Shown piece by piece: positions 35,851 to 47,400 of a stretch of DNA of 64,000 bases (the first letter of the stretch is position 1; each line of letters begins with the position of its first letter). The position numbers and the translations under genes were made by a program. Origin of the DNA: Rhizocola hellebori. GTDB taxonomy: Bacteria > Actinomycetota > Actinomycetes > Mycobacteriales > Micromonosporaceae. The DNA is taken from contig NZ_BONY01000023.1 of the NCBI RefSeq assembly GCF_016862955.1, positions 1-64,000 of the forward strand, written 5' to 3'. Below the pieces are notes generated by a model, which did not search any database, was not told the origin of the DNA, and was given only the letters and a program-made list of their open reading frames with translations.

Positions 35851-35864
35851 GGAGAGCGCTCTCC
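35851..35864. promoter_or_regulatory. LacI palindrome copy 5, right edge
   Basis: GGAGAGCGCTCTCC, eight bases after the GH1 stop codon and preceded by TTT like copy 1. There is no promoter-facing gene here, since ftsK is convergent, so a role as terminator hairpin or transcriptional roadblock is possible. Confidence 0.85.
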
Positions 35865-35893
35865 CCCGCGCGAGCAGAGCCAAAATCGCCGGC

Positions 35894-35985
35894 GGCGGCG
35901 CAGCCGCCGGGCGCAACCAAGCACGCAGGTGGCGTTGCCGACGGGAGTTACGGCGCTTGACCACGACGGACCGGCGCAAAAAGGA
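35894..35985. repeat. dispersed intergenic repeat, copy B
   Basis: This is the second copy of the element at 466-560, in the same orientation and starting with the same GGCGGC-GCA-GCCGCC hairpin. It fills the gap between the convergent GH1 and ftsK genes and ends at the ftsK stop. Copy B lacks the tandem tail found in copy A. Confidence 0.65.
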
Positions 35986-35988
35986 AGG

Positions 35989-38379
35989 TCAATCTGCGCC
36001 GAGGCTTGCCATGACCTCAGCCAGCTCATCGGGTTTGATGAGAACCTCGCGGGCCTTCGAGCCCTCGGAGGGCCCGACAATGCCGCGGGTTTCCATCAGG
36101 TCCATGAGCCGGCCGGCCTTGGCGAAGCCGACGCGAAGCTTGCGCTGCAACATGCTCGTCGAGCCCAGCTGGGAAACCACGACCAGCTCGATGGCCTGCA
36201 GCAGCAGCTCGAGGTCGTCGCCGACCTCCTCCTCGGCCTTCTTGCGCGGGTCCGGCGGGGGTGGAGCGAGGATGTCGGGACGGAACTCGGGCTCGCGCTG
36301 GCGCTTACAGAAGGCGACGATGTCGACGATTTCCTTCTCGTCGACCCAGGCACCTTGCAGCCGTTGCGGTTTGGACGCCCCCATCGGCAGGAAGAGCGCA
36401 TCGCCGCGGCCGATGAGCTTCTCAGCGCCCGGCTGGTCGAGGATGACGCGGGAGTCGGCCAGGGAGCTTGTCGCGAAAGCCAAGCGGGAAGGGACATTGG
36501 CCTTGATCAGACCGGTCACCACATCGACCGACGGGCGCTGGGTGGCCAGCACGAGATGGATGCCGGCGGCGCGGGCGAGCTGGGTGATGCGCACGATCGA
36601 GTCTTCGACATCACGCGGCGCGACCATCATCAGGTCGGCCAGCTCGTCGACGATGACCAGCAGATAGGGGTAGGGGGCGATGCTGCGCTCGGATCCGGGT
36701 GGCGCCTTGATCTGGCCGGCGCGCACCTTGCGGTTGTAGTCGTCGATGTGGCGAACTCCCGCGGCGGCGAGGTCGTCGTAGCGCATGTCCATCTCGCGCA
36801 CCACCCACTCGAGGGCGTCCGACGCCTTCTTGGGATTGGTGACGATCGGGGTGACCAGGTGCGGAATGCCCTCGTATCCGGTCAGCTCGACCCGCTTCGG
36901 GTCGATGAGCAGCAGGCGAACCTGGTCGGGTGTGGCCCGGGCCAGGATCGACACCAGCAAACTGTTGAGGCAGGAGGACTTTCCGGCGCCGGTCGCCCCG
37001 GCGATGAGGATGTGCGGCATCTTCGCCAGGTTGGCCGTGACGTAACCGCCTTCGATGTCCTTGCCGAGCGCCACCACCATCGGGTGGGTGTCGTTGCAGG
37101 CCAGGCGGGACCGCAGCACATCGCCCAGGGCAACGTCTTCGCGGTCGGAGTTGGGAATCTCGACGCCGACCGCACTCTTGCCCGGGATCGGGCTCAGGAT
37201 CCTGACATCGGGACTCTTGACGGAGTAAGCGATGTTGCGGGAGAGCGCCGTGATCCGCTCGACCTTCACCCCGTGCCCGAGCTCGACCTCGTAGCGGGTG
37301 ACCGTCGGCCCACGGGTGAAACCGGTGACCGCCGCATCGACATCGAACTGGTCGAACACGTTGGCCAGCGCCGCAATGACCTCGTCGTTGGCCTTGGAAC
37401 GGGTCTTGGCCGCCTCCCCCGGGCGCAGCAGATTGGCGGGTGGGAGCACGTATTCGCCGCCGAGACTGGGCAGCACCAGCTGCTCCATTTTGGTCGGTGG
37501 CGGGGTGTGCGAGGGCGGGGCCGGCTTGACCTTCTTGGTGGGCCGCTGGATCGAGACGGTCACGTGCTCCGGCTCGACCTCGTCCTCATCGTCATCGCGG
37601 GTGAACGCGGCCGGCGGGGTGAGCCGGCGGCGCGGCTTGCCCGGCTCGGGGTCCTCCTCCGCTTCGCCGTCCAAAGGCCTGCCGATGAACAGGTCACGCA
37701 GATGGGCCAGCCGTTCAGGAATCTTGCTGACCGGGGTGGCGGTGATGACGAGCACGCCAAAACCGAACAGCAGCAACAGAAGTGGCACCGCGACAAAGGC
37801 GGTGACCGCGGCCTCGAGCTTGCCGACGCCCCAGCCGAGCATGCCGCCGGCCATGTACTCGCGCTGGACCATGTCCACCGGGTCCTGCAGGATCTCCAGC
37901 AATCCAGTCGCGGCAAGGAAAAGCGCGCTCCAGCCCACGAACGCGCGGCCACGCTGCGCCGGATCGGGATCAGAGCGCATCATGCGAAACGCCGAAACCG
38001 CCAGCAGCATGGGCAAAGCGACCGCCACCGCGCCGACGAAGAAGCGCAGCGCCACACCGAGCCAGCTGCCCAGCGGCCCGGCGCCGCCGCCCCAGATGGC
38101 GACGGCCAGCAGCACCGACAGTCCTAACAGGAGCAACCCCAGACCGTCGCGGCGATGCTCCGGGTCGAGGTCCTTCGCCTTCGACGCCTGCGAACTGACT
38201 CCCCGCACCAGCCACCCCACCCCATGGGCAATGCCCATCCACAGCGCGCCTATCCCACGCGCTAGAAGGTCAAGAGGGCTGGCAGAGCGGCGTCGAGAGC
38301 GCGCAGGAGTCCGCGTCGCGGGCTTCCTTGTGGTGGAGGCAGCTGCGCGACGGCTCGATTGAGAGGTACGTGCCGCCAT
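35989..38379 (-). CDS. ftsK: DNA translocase FtsK/SpoIIIE
   Basis: This 796-residue septal DNA pump has a basic N-terminus, four or five membrane helices (about 40-240), a short linker, and the hexameric motor with Walker [10 protein letters not shown] near residue 465. The C-terminal gamma winged helix ([28 protein letters not shown]) would read polar KOPS-like sequences. It moves chromosomal DNA through the closing septum or sporulation septum. Upstream rnj and downstream convergent GH1 mark the edge of the core block. ATG 38379 is preferred over GTG 38385; neither has a clear ribosome binding site. Confidence 0.95.
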   Translation of the reverse strand: MAARTSQSSRRAAASTTRKPATRTPARSRRRSASPLDLLARGIGALWMGIAHGVGWLVRGVSSQASKAKDLDPEHRRDGLGLLLLGLSVLLAVAIWGGGAGPLGSWLGVALRFFVGAVAVALPMLLAVSAFRMMRSDPDPAQRGRAFVGWSALFLAATGLLEILQDPVDMVQREYMAGGMLGWGVGKLEAAVTAFVAVPLLLLLFGFGVLVITATPVSKIPERLAHLRDLFIGRPLDGEAEEDPEPGKPRRRLTPPAAFTRDDDEDEVEPEHVTVSIQRPTKKVKPAPPSHTPPPTKMEQLVLPSLGGEYVLPPANLLRPGEAAKTRSKANDEVIAALANVFDQFDVDAAVTGFTRGPTVTRYEVELGHGVKVERITALSRNIAYSVKSPDVRILSPIPGKSAVGVEIPNSDREDVALGDVLRSRLACNDTHPMVVALGKDIEGGYVTANLAKMPHILIAGATGAGKSSCLNSLLVSILARATPDQVRLLLIDPKRVELTGYEGIPHLVTPIVTNPKKASDALEWVVREMDMRYDDLAAAGVRHIDDYNRKVRAGQIKAPPGSERSIAPYPYLLVIVDELADLMMVAPRDVEDSIVRITQLARAAGIHLVLATQRPSVDVVTGLIKANVPSRLAFATSSLADSRVILDQPGAEKLIGRGDALFLPMGASKPQRLQGAWVDEKEIVDIVAFCKRQREPEFRPDILAPPPPDPRKKAEEEVGDDLELLLQAIELVVVSQLGSTSMLQRKLRVGFAKAGRLMDLMETRGIVGPSEGSKAREVLIKPDELAEVMASLGAD

Positions 38380-38409
38380 ACGCACAGGCTAAATCACAAG
38401 CCTGTAGTT

Positions 38410-40122
<1,713 letters not shown>

Positions 40123-40132
40123 AATTAACTCC

Positions 40133-41038
40133 TTATGTCATGTCAAGCGGGAGCCCCGAGTCGGCGCAGTCGATGCGCAGCTGGGCCAGTTCGGCCTCGG
40201 TCGCATCAACCAGCGGCGCCCGGACGGGACCACCGGGCAGACCACGAGCGTTCATGGCTGCCTTCACCAGGATCGTGCCCTGGGTTCGGAAAATTCCGGT
40301 GAATAGCGGAAGCAGTTGCTGATGCAGCTGAAGTGCTCCGGCATGGTCACCTTGGTCAAATGCCTCGATCATCTTCTTGGTGAGCGCACCGGTGAGGTGC
40401 GTCGAGGTGCCCACCACGCCCACGCCGCCCGCGGCGAGCATGGGAAGGGTCAATGCGTCTTCGCCTGAGTAGTAAGCCAGATCGGAGCGCTTGAGCACCC
40501 AGCTCGTGGCGGTCAGATCGCCCTTGGCGTCCTTCACCCCGACGATGCGGTCGTGCTCGGCGAGCTTCACGATCGTGTCGGTCGCGATCGCCACCCCGGT
40601 GCGGTGCGGGATGTCGTAGAGCAGCACCGGCAGGCCCGTGCTGTCGGCCACGGCGGTGAAGTGGGCGAGCAGGCCAGCCTGCGGCGGCTTGTTGTAGTAC
40701 GGCGCCACCACGAGCAGGCCGTGCGCGCCTGCCTTCTCGGCCTGCCGCGCCAGCTCGATCGTGTAATAGGTGCTCGAAGTTCCGACGCCGGCGACGATTT
40801 TGGCCCGGTCGCCGACCGCCTCGATCACGGCCCGCAGCACACTCTCCTTGTCCACCCCGCTGGTGGTCGGAGACTCGCCGGTGGTGCCGTTGATGACCAG
40901 CGCGTCGTTGCCCTGCTCGTCCACGAGGTACTCGGCCAGTCGCGCCGCGCCATCGCAGTCGACAGCACCATCGGGGTGCATCGGGGTCACCATCGCGGTG
41001 AGGACACGGCCGAACGGCCGCCGAGCGTCTTGCGTCAT
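40133..41038 (-). CDS. dapA: 4-hydroxy-tetrahydrodipicolinate synthase
   Basis: This 301-residue enzyme condenses pyruvate with aspartate semialdehyde in lysine and diaminopimelate synthesis. Visible motifs are GTTGESPTT, the catalytic Tyr in LLYDIPHRTG, and the Schiff-base Lys in GVKDAKGD. It lies between thyX and rnj, separated from rnj by 10 bases. Its partner dapB is at 55836, with about 14 kb of accessory DNA between. Confidence 0.96.
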   Translation of the reverse strand: MTQDARRPFGRVLTAMVTPMHPDGAVDCDGAARLAEYLVDEQGNDALVINGTTGESPTTSGVDKESVLRAVIEAVGDRAKIVAGVGTSSTYYTIELARQAEKAGAHGLLVVAPYYNKPPQAGLLAHFTAVADSTGLPVLLYDIPHRTGVAIATDTIVKLAEHDRIVGVKDAKGDLTATSWVLKRSDLAYYSGEDALTLPMLAAGGVGVVGTSTHLTGALTKKMIEAFDQGDHAGALQLHQQLLPLFTGIFRTQGTILVKAAMNARGLPGGPVRAPLVDATEAELAQLRIDCADSGLPLDMT

Positions 41039-41064
41039 AGAAACAACCTAACGGAAGTACTCAG

Positions 41065-41826
41065 CTATGACTCCCACGTATACGGGCTGGCCGCAATAGC
41101 CGACCCGTCAGGAAGCTGACTGATCTGGAAGTCACCGAAAACGCTTGGTGCGAGCGTCTGGAGCTGGCGAAGACACTCGACGGCGAGGGCGCGAATTTCG
41201 ACGTCGGCGTGTTCGGTGGCGCGCATGGCGATGAAGTGCCGCCACGCCCGGTAGTTGCCGGTGACCACGATGCGGGTCTCGGTCGCGTTGGGCAGGATCG
41301 CGCGCGCCGCCTGCCGGGCCTGTTTGCGGCGCAGGGTCGCGTTGGCGACGTCGGCGAACTTGGCCTCAAGGCCTTCCAGCAGCTCGTTGTACGCACGCAC
41401 AGCGGCCTCGGAGGCCTCGACAAAGCGCTTGTGCAGCTCCGGATCCTCGGCGATGACGTCGGGCTCCACCATCGCCGCGTCGCGCTCGGGAACATAGCGC
41501 TGGGACAGCTGCGAGTAGGAGAAATGCCGGTGACGGATCAGCTCGTGGGTGAAGGAACGCGAGACGCCGGTGAAGTAGAAGGTGGCGGTGCCATGCTCCA
41601 ACACGGACAGGTGGCCGACCTCCAGGATGTGCTTGAGGTAGGCGCTGTTGGTGGCGGTCGCCGGGTTCGGCTTGGACCAGGACTGGTAGCAGGCGCGTCC
41701 GGCGAACTCAGCCAGCGCCTGTCCACCCTCCGCGTCGGTCTCCCACGGCACCTCGGCCGGAGGCTGAAATTGGGTCCAAGCGATGAGCTGCACCTTCGGC
41801 TCTACCAGTTCCGTCACAGGCAGCAC
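41065..41826 (-). CDS. thyX: FAD-dependent thymidylate synthase ThyX
   Basis: This 253-residue flavin enzyme makes dTMP from dUMP. The ThyX signature [14 protein letters not shown] is present, as is the C-terminal Arg-rich substrate site ([19 protein letters not shown]). GTG 41826 is chosen because GGTGGGAG precedes it and the residues upstream are not family-like; a GTG at 41868 would extend it through two TGACGTCA palindromes. With the shorter start, those palindromes fall in a divergent promoter shared with the RHH gene. Confidence 0.93.
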   Translation of the reverse strand: MLPVTELVEPKVQLIAWTQFQPPAEVPWETDAEGGQALAEFAGRACYQSWSKPNPATATNSAYLKHILEVGHLSVLEHGTATFYFTGVSRSFTHELIRHRHFSYSQLSQRYVPERDAAMVEPDVIAEDPELHKRFVEASEAAVRAYNELLEGLEAKFADVANATLRRKQARQAARAILPNATETRIVVTGNYRAWRHFIAMRATEHADVEIRALAVECLRQLQTLAPSVFGDFQISQLPDGSAIAASPYTWES

Positions 41827-41842
41827 AATACTCCCACCAGCC

Positions 41843-41854
41843 GCTGACGTCAGC
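41843..41854. promoter_or_regulatory. palindrome GCTGACGTCAGC
   Basis: A perfect 12-bp palindrome just upstream of the preferred thyX start. Its core TGACGTCA is identical to the centre of the larger dyad at 41869-41896, so it is likely a second binding site for the same regulator. Confidence 0.6.
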
Positions 41855-41868
41855 GCGACACTTGACAC

Positions 41869-41896
41869 GACATCATGCTGACGTCATAGTGATGTC
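41869..41896. promoter_or_regulatory. three-element dyad at the RHH gene start
   Basis: GACATCA (41869-41875), TGACGTCA (41879-41886) and TGATGTC (41890-41896) form one symmetric array. The outer arms are exact inverted copies, the centre is a perfect palindrome, and both spacers are three bases. It ends at the base before the RHH gene's ATG, leaving no room for a ribosome binding site. Arrays of short half-sites at fixed spacing are typical targets of ribbon-helix-helix autorepressors. Confidence 0.65.
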
Positions 41897-42385
41897 ATGG
41901 ACCTGTCGCCCTACCTAGATTCCCTCCGGCGAGATCTGGCCGCAGCGGCCGCGCCGGGAGGCGAGCAGATCGCCCAGACCGCAGAGATCTTGGCTACCGC
42001 ACTCGACGCCTCCGCCCGCCTCTGTCTCATCGAGGTGCTCGCCGACGCCACCGCTGAGATCACCACCAAGCTCGACGGCCCAACGGTCGAGGTTCGCCTA
42101 CGTGGACGCGAGGCCGAGCTGGTGGTGACGGGTGCCGAGCCGGAGGCCCCGCCGCAGCCCGTGACCTACCCGGAGACCGGCGGCGATCAGGCCCGGCTCA
42201 CGCTTCGCCTCCCCGACAGCCTCAACGAGGCGATCAAGAAGGCGGCCGACGCCGAAGGCGTCTCCGTCAACACGTGGCTGGTTCGCGCCGCCTCGGCCGC
42301 GCTGCAAGGCAGCCCCGGCCCGCGGTCCAACAACCCGCCCAGATCCAGCTATGGCAAGTCCTTCACCGGTTACGCCCAAGCCTGA
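41897..42385 (+). CDS. ribbon-helix-helix (HicB/CopG-like) regulator
   Basis: This 162-residue protein has a helical N-terminal half of unknown fold, a Pro-rich link, and a C-terminal ribbon-helix-helix (RLTLRLPDSLNEAIKKAADAEGVSVNTWLVRAASAAL, about 99-135), followed by a disordered Ser/Pro/Gly tail. The ATG abuts the dyad, so translation is probably leaderless. Twenty bases separate it from the DUF4097 gene. It is often labelled a HicB-type antitoxin, but no HicA-like toxin is adjacent. It likely represses its own operon. Confidence 0.8.
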   Translation: MDLSPYLDSLRRDLAAAAAPGGEQIAQTAEILATALDASARLCLIEVLADATAEITTKLDGPTVEVRLRGREAELVVTGAEPEAPPQPVTYPETGGDQARLTLRLPDSLNEAIKKAADAEGVSVNTWLVRAASAALQGSPGPRSNNPPRSSYGKSFTGYAQA

Positions 42386-42405
42386 AGCCTGACAGGAGAC
42401 CTCTC

Positions 42406-43209
42406 ATGAACTACGAATTCGCCAACCCCGGCCCGGTCAACGCCGACATCCGCATCGCCAGCGGCACCCTCGACGTCAACGCGGGGGAACACGAAAAGAT
42501 CATCGTTACCGTCGATCCCCTCGACAGCTCGTCGACCAGCCGCGAAGCGGCCGAGCAGACTCGGGTACACCTTGAGGGCAAACACCTGGTCGTGCACACT
42601 CCGCACGGCAAGGGCTGGGCGTTGTTCAAGTGGCCCAAGCTAAGGATCATGGTGTACATCCCGCAGGACAGCGCGCTCAGCATCAAGTCCGCCTCGGCCG
42701 ACGTGACCTGCACCGGCGTCTACCACGACGTCGTCGCCCACACGGCAAGCGGCGACCTCACGGTCGACCGGGTGGCCAAGGACGCCTCGGTCGTCAGCGC
42801 CAGCGGCGACGTCAAGATTGGCTGGGTCGGCGGCGACCTGCGGATGAACAGCGCCAGCGGCGACGTCTCGGCACAGTATGTGGGCAAGGACGCCGATGCT
42901 CACTCGGCCAGCGGCGACGTCACCATCGGCCGCGCCGACGGCAGCGCCCGAGCCAAGACCGCCTCCGGCGACATCAAGGTGGGTGTCGCCAGCCGCGGAG
43001 AGGTCAGGGCGCACAGCGCCAGCGGCGACGTGACTGTGGGCGTGGCCGCCGGCACCGCGGTCTGGCTGGATCTCAGCACCGCCTCCGGCAAGACGCGCAG
43101 CGAGCTGGCCATGAGCGACGGCGCGCCGCCCAGCGGCACCAACCTGCAGATCAAAATCCGCACGGCCTCGGGCGACATCACCCTCAACCGGGTCGCGCTC
43201 GCGGAATGA
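42406..43209 (+). CDS. DUF4097 beta-repeat protein
   Basis: This 267-residue protein has no signal peptide or membrane segment. From about residue 110 it repeats an (A/S/T)ASGD turn roughly every 20 residues, seven with SGD and one with SGK, as expected for the solenoid-like DUF4097 fold also seen in YvlB-type proteins. AGGAGA precedes the ATG. It is cotranscribed with the RHH regulator. The DNA of the repeats is nearly identical in places (GCCAGCGGCGACGT). Function unknown; a cytoplasmic scaffold or envelope-stress role is speculation. Confidence 0.82.
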   Translation: MNYEFANPGPVNADIRIASGTLDVNAGEHEKIIVTVDPLDSSSTSREAAEQTRVHLEGKHLVVHTPHGKGWALFKWPKLRIMVYIPQDSALSIKSASADVTCTGVYHDVVAHTASGDLTVDRVAKDASVVSASGDVKIGWVGGDLRMNSASGDVSAQYVGKDADAHSASGDVTIGRADGSARAKTASGDIKVGVASRGEVRAHSASGDVTVGVAAGTAVWLDLSTASGKTRSELAMSDGAPPSGTNLQIKIRTASGDITLNRVALAE

Positions 43210-43222
43210 GGCTTCGGCCGGA

Positions 43223-43711
43223 TCAGACGAAGTAGTAGGTGAACGGGGCCCACGGAAGATTCCGCAGCACCATGAAGATTCCCCAGGCCCCCAAGAAGAA
43301 GGCCAGCAGCTTCGGGCTCAGCCTCAACTGCGGGAGCTTCCAGCCGAAGGCGGTCTGCCCGGCCCAGGCGACGTAAAGGTAAAGCAGGAACGGCACCGCG
43401 AAGACGAACAGCAGATGGTGCCGGGCGGCGGCGGGAATGTCGCCATGCAGCAGGTACCACGCGGCACGGGTGCCACCGCAGCCGGGACAGTCAAGACCGG
43501 TGGTCAGCTTCACCAGGCAGGTCGGGATGCTGTCGGCGCCCGACGAGGCCGGGGTGGACCACATCGTGTAGCCGAGCGCGCCACCGATGCATCCGAGCAC
43601 CGCAACCGGGCCGAGCCAGCGCGGCATGCGGGAAAGCACTCGATCAGACAGCCGAGTCACCCGGTCAACCGGTGGCTCAACCGGAACGGGGTAGGCGTGC
43701 GCGTCGGTCAC
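43223..43711 (-). CDS. DUF2752 membrane protein
   Basis: This 162-residue membrane protein has the DUF2752 hallmark CPGCGGTRAAWYLLHGD (C75, C78) between the first membrane segment and two more. The function is unknown; the CxxC in a loop suggests metal or thiol chemistry. The GTG start follows AAGGGG. It is convergent with the DUF4097 gene, with only 13 bases between the stops. Confidence 0.85.
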   Translation of the reverse strand: MTDAHAYPVPVEPPVDRVTRLSDRVLSRMPRWLGPVAVLGCIGGALGYTMWSTPASSGADSIPTCLVKLTTGLDCPGCGGTRAAWYLLHGDIPAAARHHLLFVFAVPFLLYLYVAWAGQTAFGWKLPQLRLSPKLLAFFLGAWGIFMVLRNLPWAPFTYYFV

Positions 43712-43837
43712 CCCTTAGAAGTTACACGGTTGGGCAAAGCCGTGAGATCCCCTCGCTCTCCCAGGCGTGATCTCCAGCTGGCCTGTCCGATCAGCCAAAT
43801 GTGGGAGCTCGGCATTCAACGCCCGGCGGCCGCCCGC

Positions 43838-44088
43838 CCAGGGATCGAAGGGATAGCCAATGTGGACACGGAGAAAGGCTTCGCAGCTCGGATGTCGCGG
43901 TGGAACCATGCCAGCGGCATCCACCCTGCCGCCTGGGCTGGGATCAGCACCTCGCCTGCGCAAATTTGGACCTGGGGCCGGAAACGATCCCACGGCCAGA
44001 TCTCGGCCGCCGCCGGCGGGGTCGGGCGCGAACTGCTCGGCCGGCCGCCGGAACGCCTCCTCGGGCGGCGGCCCGGCCGAGCGGTCCG
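43838..44088 (-). pseudogene. decayed fragment of an alkX-like gene
   Basis: Reading leftward, one frame encodes PPPEEAFRR.AEQ and then another encodes EVLIPAQAAGWMPLAWFHRDI and AAKPFSVSTL. These align with PPPEEAFRQLVEQ, GVLIPVQVQGWKPKAWRHRDI and AAKPLHVSTL of the intact gene at 51640-52845. The match breaks by frameshift and an internal deletion in between, and both ends of the gene are missing. It is therefore a partial, dead paralogue, lying on the far side of the RHS gene from the intact copy. Confidence 0.8.
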
Positions 44089-44104
44089 CGCCGTAAGCGG
44101 TCTC

Positions 44105-44386
44105 TTAAAGCTGATCTTGTGGGGTGGAGCTTTTCCGTTTTTGCTCGGCGCGCCACGCGGCGCGGTAGACGATGCGAAGCAGCAACAGCGCCAGCGCCAC
44201 CCCGGCAACGTCCAGGCAGGCCCGCATCCAATCGATGCCCCCAGCCATGACCATCACGGCCAGCACACCGGCGAACAGCGCCGTCAGCACAAGCCAGCTG
44301 ACGATCCAGGCCGACCACTCGAGGCGGCCGAGTCTTGCCGTGTAAGACACGAGCGCCGCCAGCGCCCGCTTGAGCATTGCCGCCAC
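44105..44386 (-). CDS. small membrane protein, possible RHS immunity partner
   Basis: This 93-residue protein has two clear membrane helices (about 22-48 and 55-75) and basic ends (MLKRALAAL..., RAEQKRKSS). The GTG start at 44386 is well supported by GGAGGACAC. It belongs to no family I recognise. It lies 113 bp downstream of the RHS gene on the same strand, the position of immunity genes in polymorphic toxin loci, and is membrane-bound like the predicted target of the RHS tip. A hairpin between the genes weighs against simple cotranscription. Confidence 0.65.
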   Translation of the reverse strand: MAAMLKRALAALVSYTARLGRLEWSAWIVSWLVLTALFAGVLAVMVMAGGIDWMRACLDVAGVALALLLLRIVYRAAWRAEQKRKSSTPQDQL

Positions 44387-44414
44387 GTGTCCTCCGCTTC
44401 GCGCCCGCCAAGGC

Positions 44415-44451
44415 CGCTGCTCGCCCGGATCAAGTATCCGAGCGAGCAGCG
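44415..44451 (-). terminator. hairpin after the RHS gene
   Basis: CGCTGCTCGC (44415-44424) pairs with GCGAGCAGCG (44442-44451). After one mismatch CGGAT pairs with ATCCG around a five-base loop. It sits 48 bases past the RHS stop and upstream of the small membrane protein gene. The gap also holds a short CTAT repeat at 44471-44482. Confidence 0.7.
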
Positions 44452-44499
44452 ATTGTATCTTTAGTTCTGTCTATCTATCTATGAGCGGTCGGGCGCGCC

Positions 44500-47400
44500 T
44501 CAGTCATCGTCGGAAGCCTGCGCGAGAGCAAGCCCTACGTACCCTCCGATGGCCGCAAGAGCTCCCGCCACCATGCCGAAGCCTGCCTGCACCGCCTTGT
44601 CGGCGAGCTTGGCGACTATCACGGGGACCAGCTGTTTCAGCTGACCGATGATGGCCTGCTTGACCAGGCCTCCGAGAATTCCGGCCATCCCGCCAAGGAG
44701 ACCGGCCACCACGGCCACGCCGAAGTCAAACCAGTTGAACTCCGCGAAGCCGAACGCCAAAGTCGCCAGCGCATAGGTGATGGCTCCCGTAACAGCCCCA
44801 ACGATCGCACCGCACGCAAGGTTTGCGCCCGGCGCCTGGAAGTAACACAAGCCGGTGGCGAAGTTGCTCAAGACCGCCACGCCTATGTCGAAGAGTGCCT
44901 TCTTGACGCTGAATCCCTTGGGGACAACGGATTCTTGCGGCGTTTCCTGGGCCACCAGCAGCATCTTCGCCGATGCCGGGCTTCCGGCTGCGGGAGTGCA
45001 CACGCCCGACTGCCGGTCGCCGCCGAAGCAGCCTCCGCCGCCGGAACCGCCGCCACCGGATCCGCCGCCGCCACCGCCGCCACTACCGCCCCCGCCACCC
45101 GGGTGGGTGGTGTCATCGGGGATCGGGATCTCGCCGGGCGGCGGCTCGGCCGGCGGGCAGCTGCCATCGCCATTGGGGTCGTCGACGCCACAGGTGTCGT
45201 ACTTGCCGGTCGGGTCGCTGTTGGTAATCGGGCTGTTGTGGCTGTAGGCAAACCCGTTGATTTGTTGTGGATCGGTGATGTCGATTACCGGGTCGCGGCT
45301 GAGGAAGCGGCCCAGCGTCGGGTCGTATTCTCGGGCGCCCAGATGGGTCAGGCTGCTGTCGTCCTTGATGCCGCCGACGTAGCCCTTGTTGCCCTTCCAC
45401 GTTCCGCCCTGTGGCCCCCGTGCCTCGCCATAAGGCATGCTGCGTCGACGGCTGACCGCAAGGGTGCTGGGATCGATCTGAGCCACGCTGGTTCCGTGCT
45501 GGTCGGAGATCGTCCAGCGCAAGCCGGTGGCATCACGCACGGCGACGCCGCCGTAGAAGCGCGTGCCCAGCGGATTGGCCGTGCCGATCTTTTCCAGCTG
45601 ACTGCCGTCGGGCAGGAACAGGGTCTGCTTGTTGGCGTTGCTGGAGATGAGCCTGTTCCCGGCGGTGTCATAGATATATGAGGTGGTCACACCGGCCTCG
45701 GTGAGAGAGGCCAGATGCCCCTCCTTGTCCCAGGTCAGTGTTTGGGCGGCCCCGGTGGCGCTGGTCCGGCTGGCGGTGTTGCCACCGAGGTCATAGCCGA
45801 ACAAGCGGGTCGGGGTGGCCTTGGGACCGGACGAGGTGACCTGCTTGAGCTGGTGGGGTTTGACGCTGCCGGCCGCGCCCACCTGGTAGGTCCACGTGGT
45901 GTCCCCGGCCGACGGGTCCTTGTCCACCTCGCTCAGGCGGTTGCCGACAGTGTCGAAAGTCCACTTGCGCCAATATGGATCGGCGCCGGTGCGCTGCGGT
46001 GTGGTGCAAGCACCCGATGTCTGGGTCCAGCCCTCGGTCAGCCTGCGCAGGTAGTCGTAACGGAAACACTCCTCCTGATCGGCCACGCCGTCGGTCTTGC
46101 CCGCCACCGACGTAGTGTTGCCCGCCAGGTCGTAGCCGTAGACGGACTCGTACTTGACGATGAAGTTACCCGGCGTCGTCTGGTTCTCCAGCGAGACAAG
46201 GGCATTGGTGAGCCGGCGGGTGGCGGGATCGTAGGCGTCATTGAGCCGCACCTGCTTGCCCGCAGCGCCCAGCCAGCGCATGTTGACCAGACCGTCGAAG
46301 TGGTAATTCGTCCCCGCCAGATAGGTGCCCTGGCTATCGCTGGTGTTAAGCCGATCTGGCTGACCGGTCGTGGGGACATAGGTGTGCGTCAGGGTTTCCC
46401 CCGGCAGCGAGCCCACGGCGGGCAGCACCTCGGTGGCCAGGGCCCCGTTCTGCTTGTAGGTGTTGGTCACGGTGTAGGTCAGGGTTGCGCCGCCTGTTCC
46501 GAACCCGGGCACGGTGACCGTGGTGGTCAGTGGCTGGTAGTCGTCGCTGTAGGAGCTGACCGCCTGGGTGTAGGTCTGCCCGCCCGTATAACGGGAGGTG
46601 GAGGTGAGCTGCCCCTTGGCGACGGTGTCGTACACCCAGTCCGCCATGATGGTGCCGGTCTGCGTCGTGTCGCGCACCTTGGTCCTGCGGCCAAGACTGT
46701 CGTACTCGTACCACAGAACCTGTCCGAGCCCGTCCGTTGTGGACAGAGTCTGCCCGGCGTCGTCGTAGGTCGACGTCGTCGTCCCGGTGTCCGGATCCAC
46801 AGCCTCGATCGTGCGGCCGAGCAGATCGTATTTGAAGGTCCAGGCATTGTTGCCCGGGTCGGTGACGCTCTTGACCCGGTTGGCGTCGTCGAACGTGTAC
46901 GTCGTCTTGTCGAACGCGCCGGAGAAGGGGGCACCCGAGAACTGGCGCTTTTCGTACACGCGGCCGCGCGCGTCGAACAGGTCCTGGGTGGGTGTGCCGC
47001 CGGCCGGCGGGATGATGCCGGTGCGGTCGCCGCCGTACTGGGTTTGCGTCTGCCATTGGAAGACGTCGTTCTTGTACAGCTGCTCGCCGATCTTGCGTCC
47101 GGCGCCGTCATAGGTGCGCCGGGTCTGCGATTCCACGCTCGTGTCGGCGAACGTGACCAGAGTGCCGGTTGGCGCGGAGGCGTTGTTGTAGAAGCTGGAC
47201 AGCTTCGCCACCAGAGCACGCCCGTCGTATTGGGTGTCGGTGATGGCGCGCTTGCCGTCCTGGGTGGGCGTCTGGGTCTGCCTGGCGCGCAGGAACCCGT
47301 CGACGATCTCGAAGGAGGTGATCTGGTTGCCGTCGGGGCCCAACATCTTTGTCGTACGGTACGACGGCGCCCCATTGGTGATCGTGTAGAGGTACTCCGC

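Noticed and set aside
35404-38127. A 907-codon plus-strand open frame opposite ftsK
   Set aside because: It overlaps GH1 out of frame and is antisense to a clear FtsK gene. The composition (Arg/Gln/His-rich) is that of an antisense frame in GC-rich DNA.
44466-44482. CTAT tetranucleotide run, considered as a phase-variation tract
   Set aside because: Only three units and located after the RHS stop codon, so a length change would not switch a reading frame.
45015-45110. Simple repeat rich in CCGCC, considered as a CRISPR-like or satellite array
   Set aside because: It encodes the Gly-rich hinge of the RHS protein in frame; there are no regular spacers.
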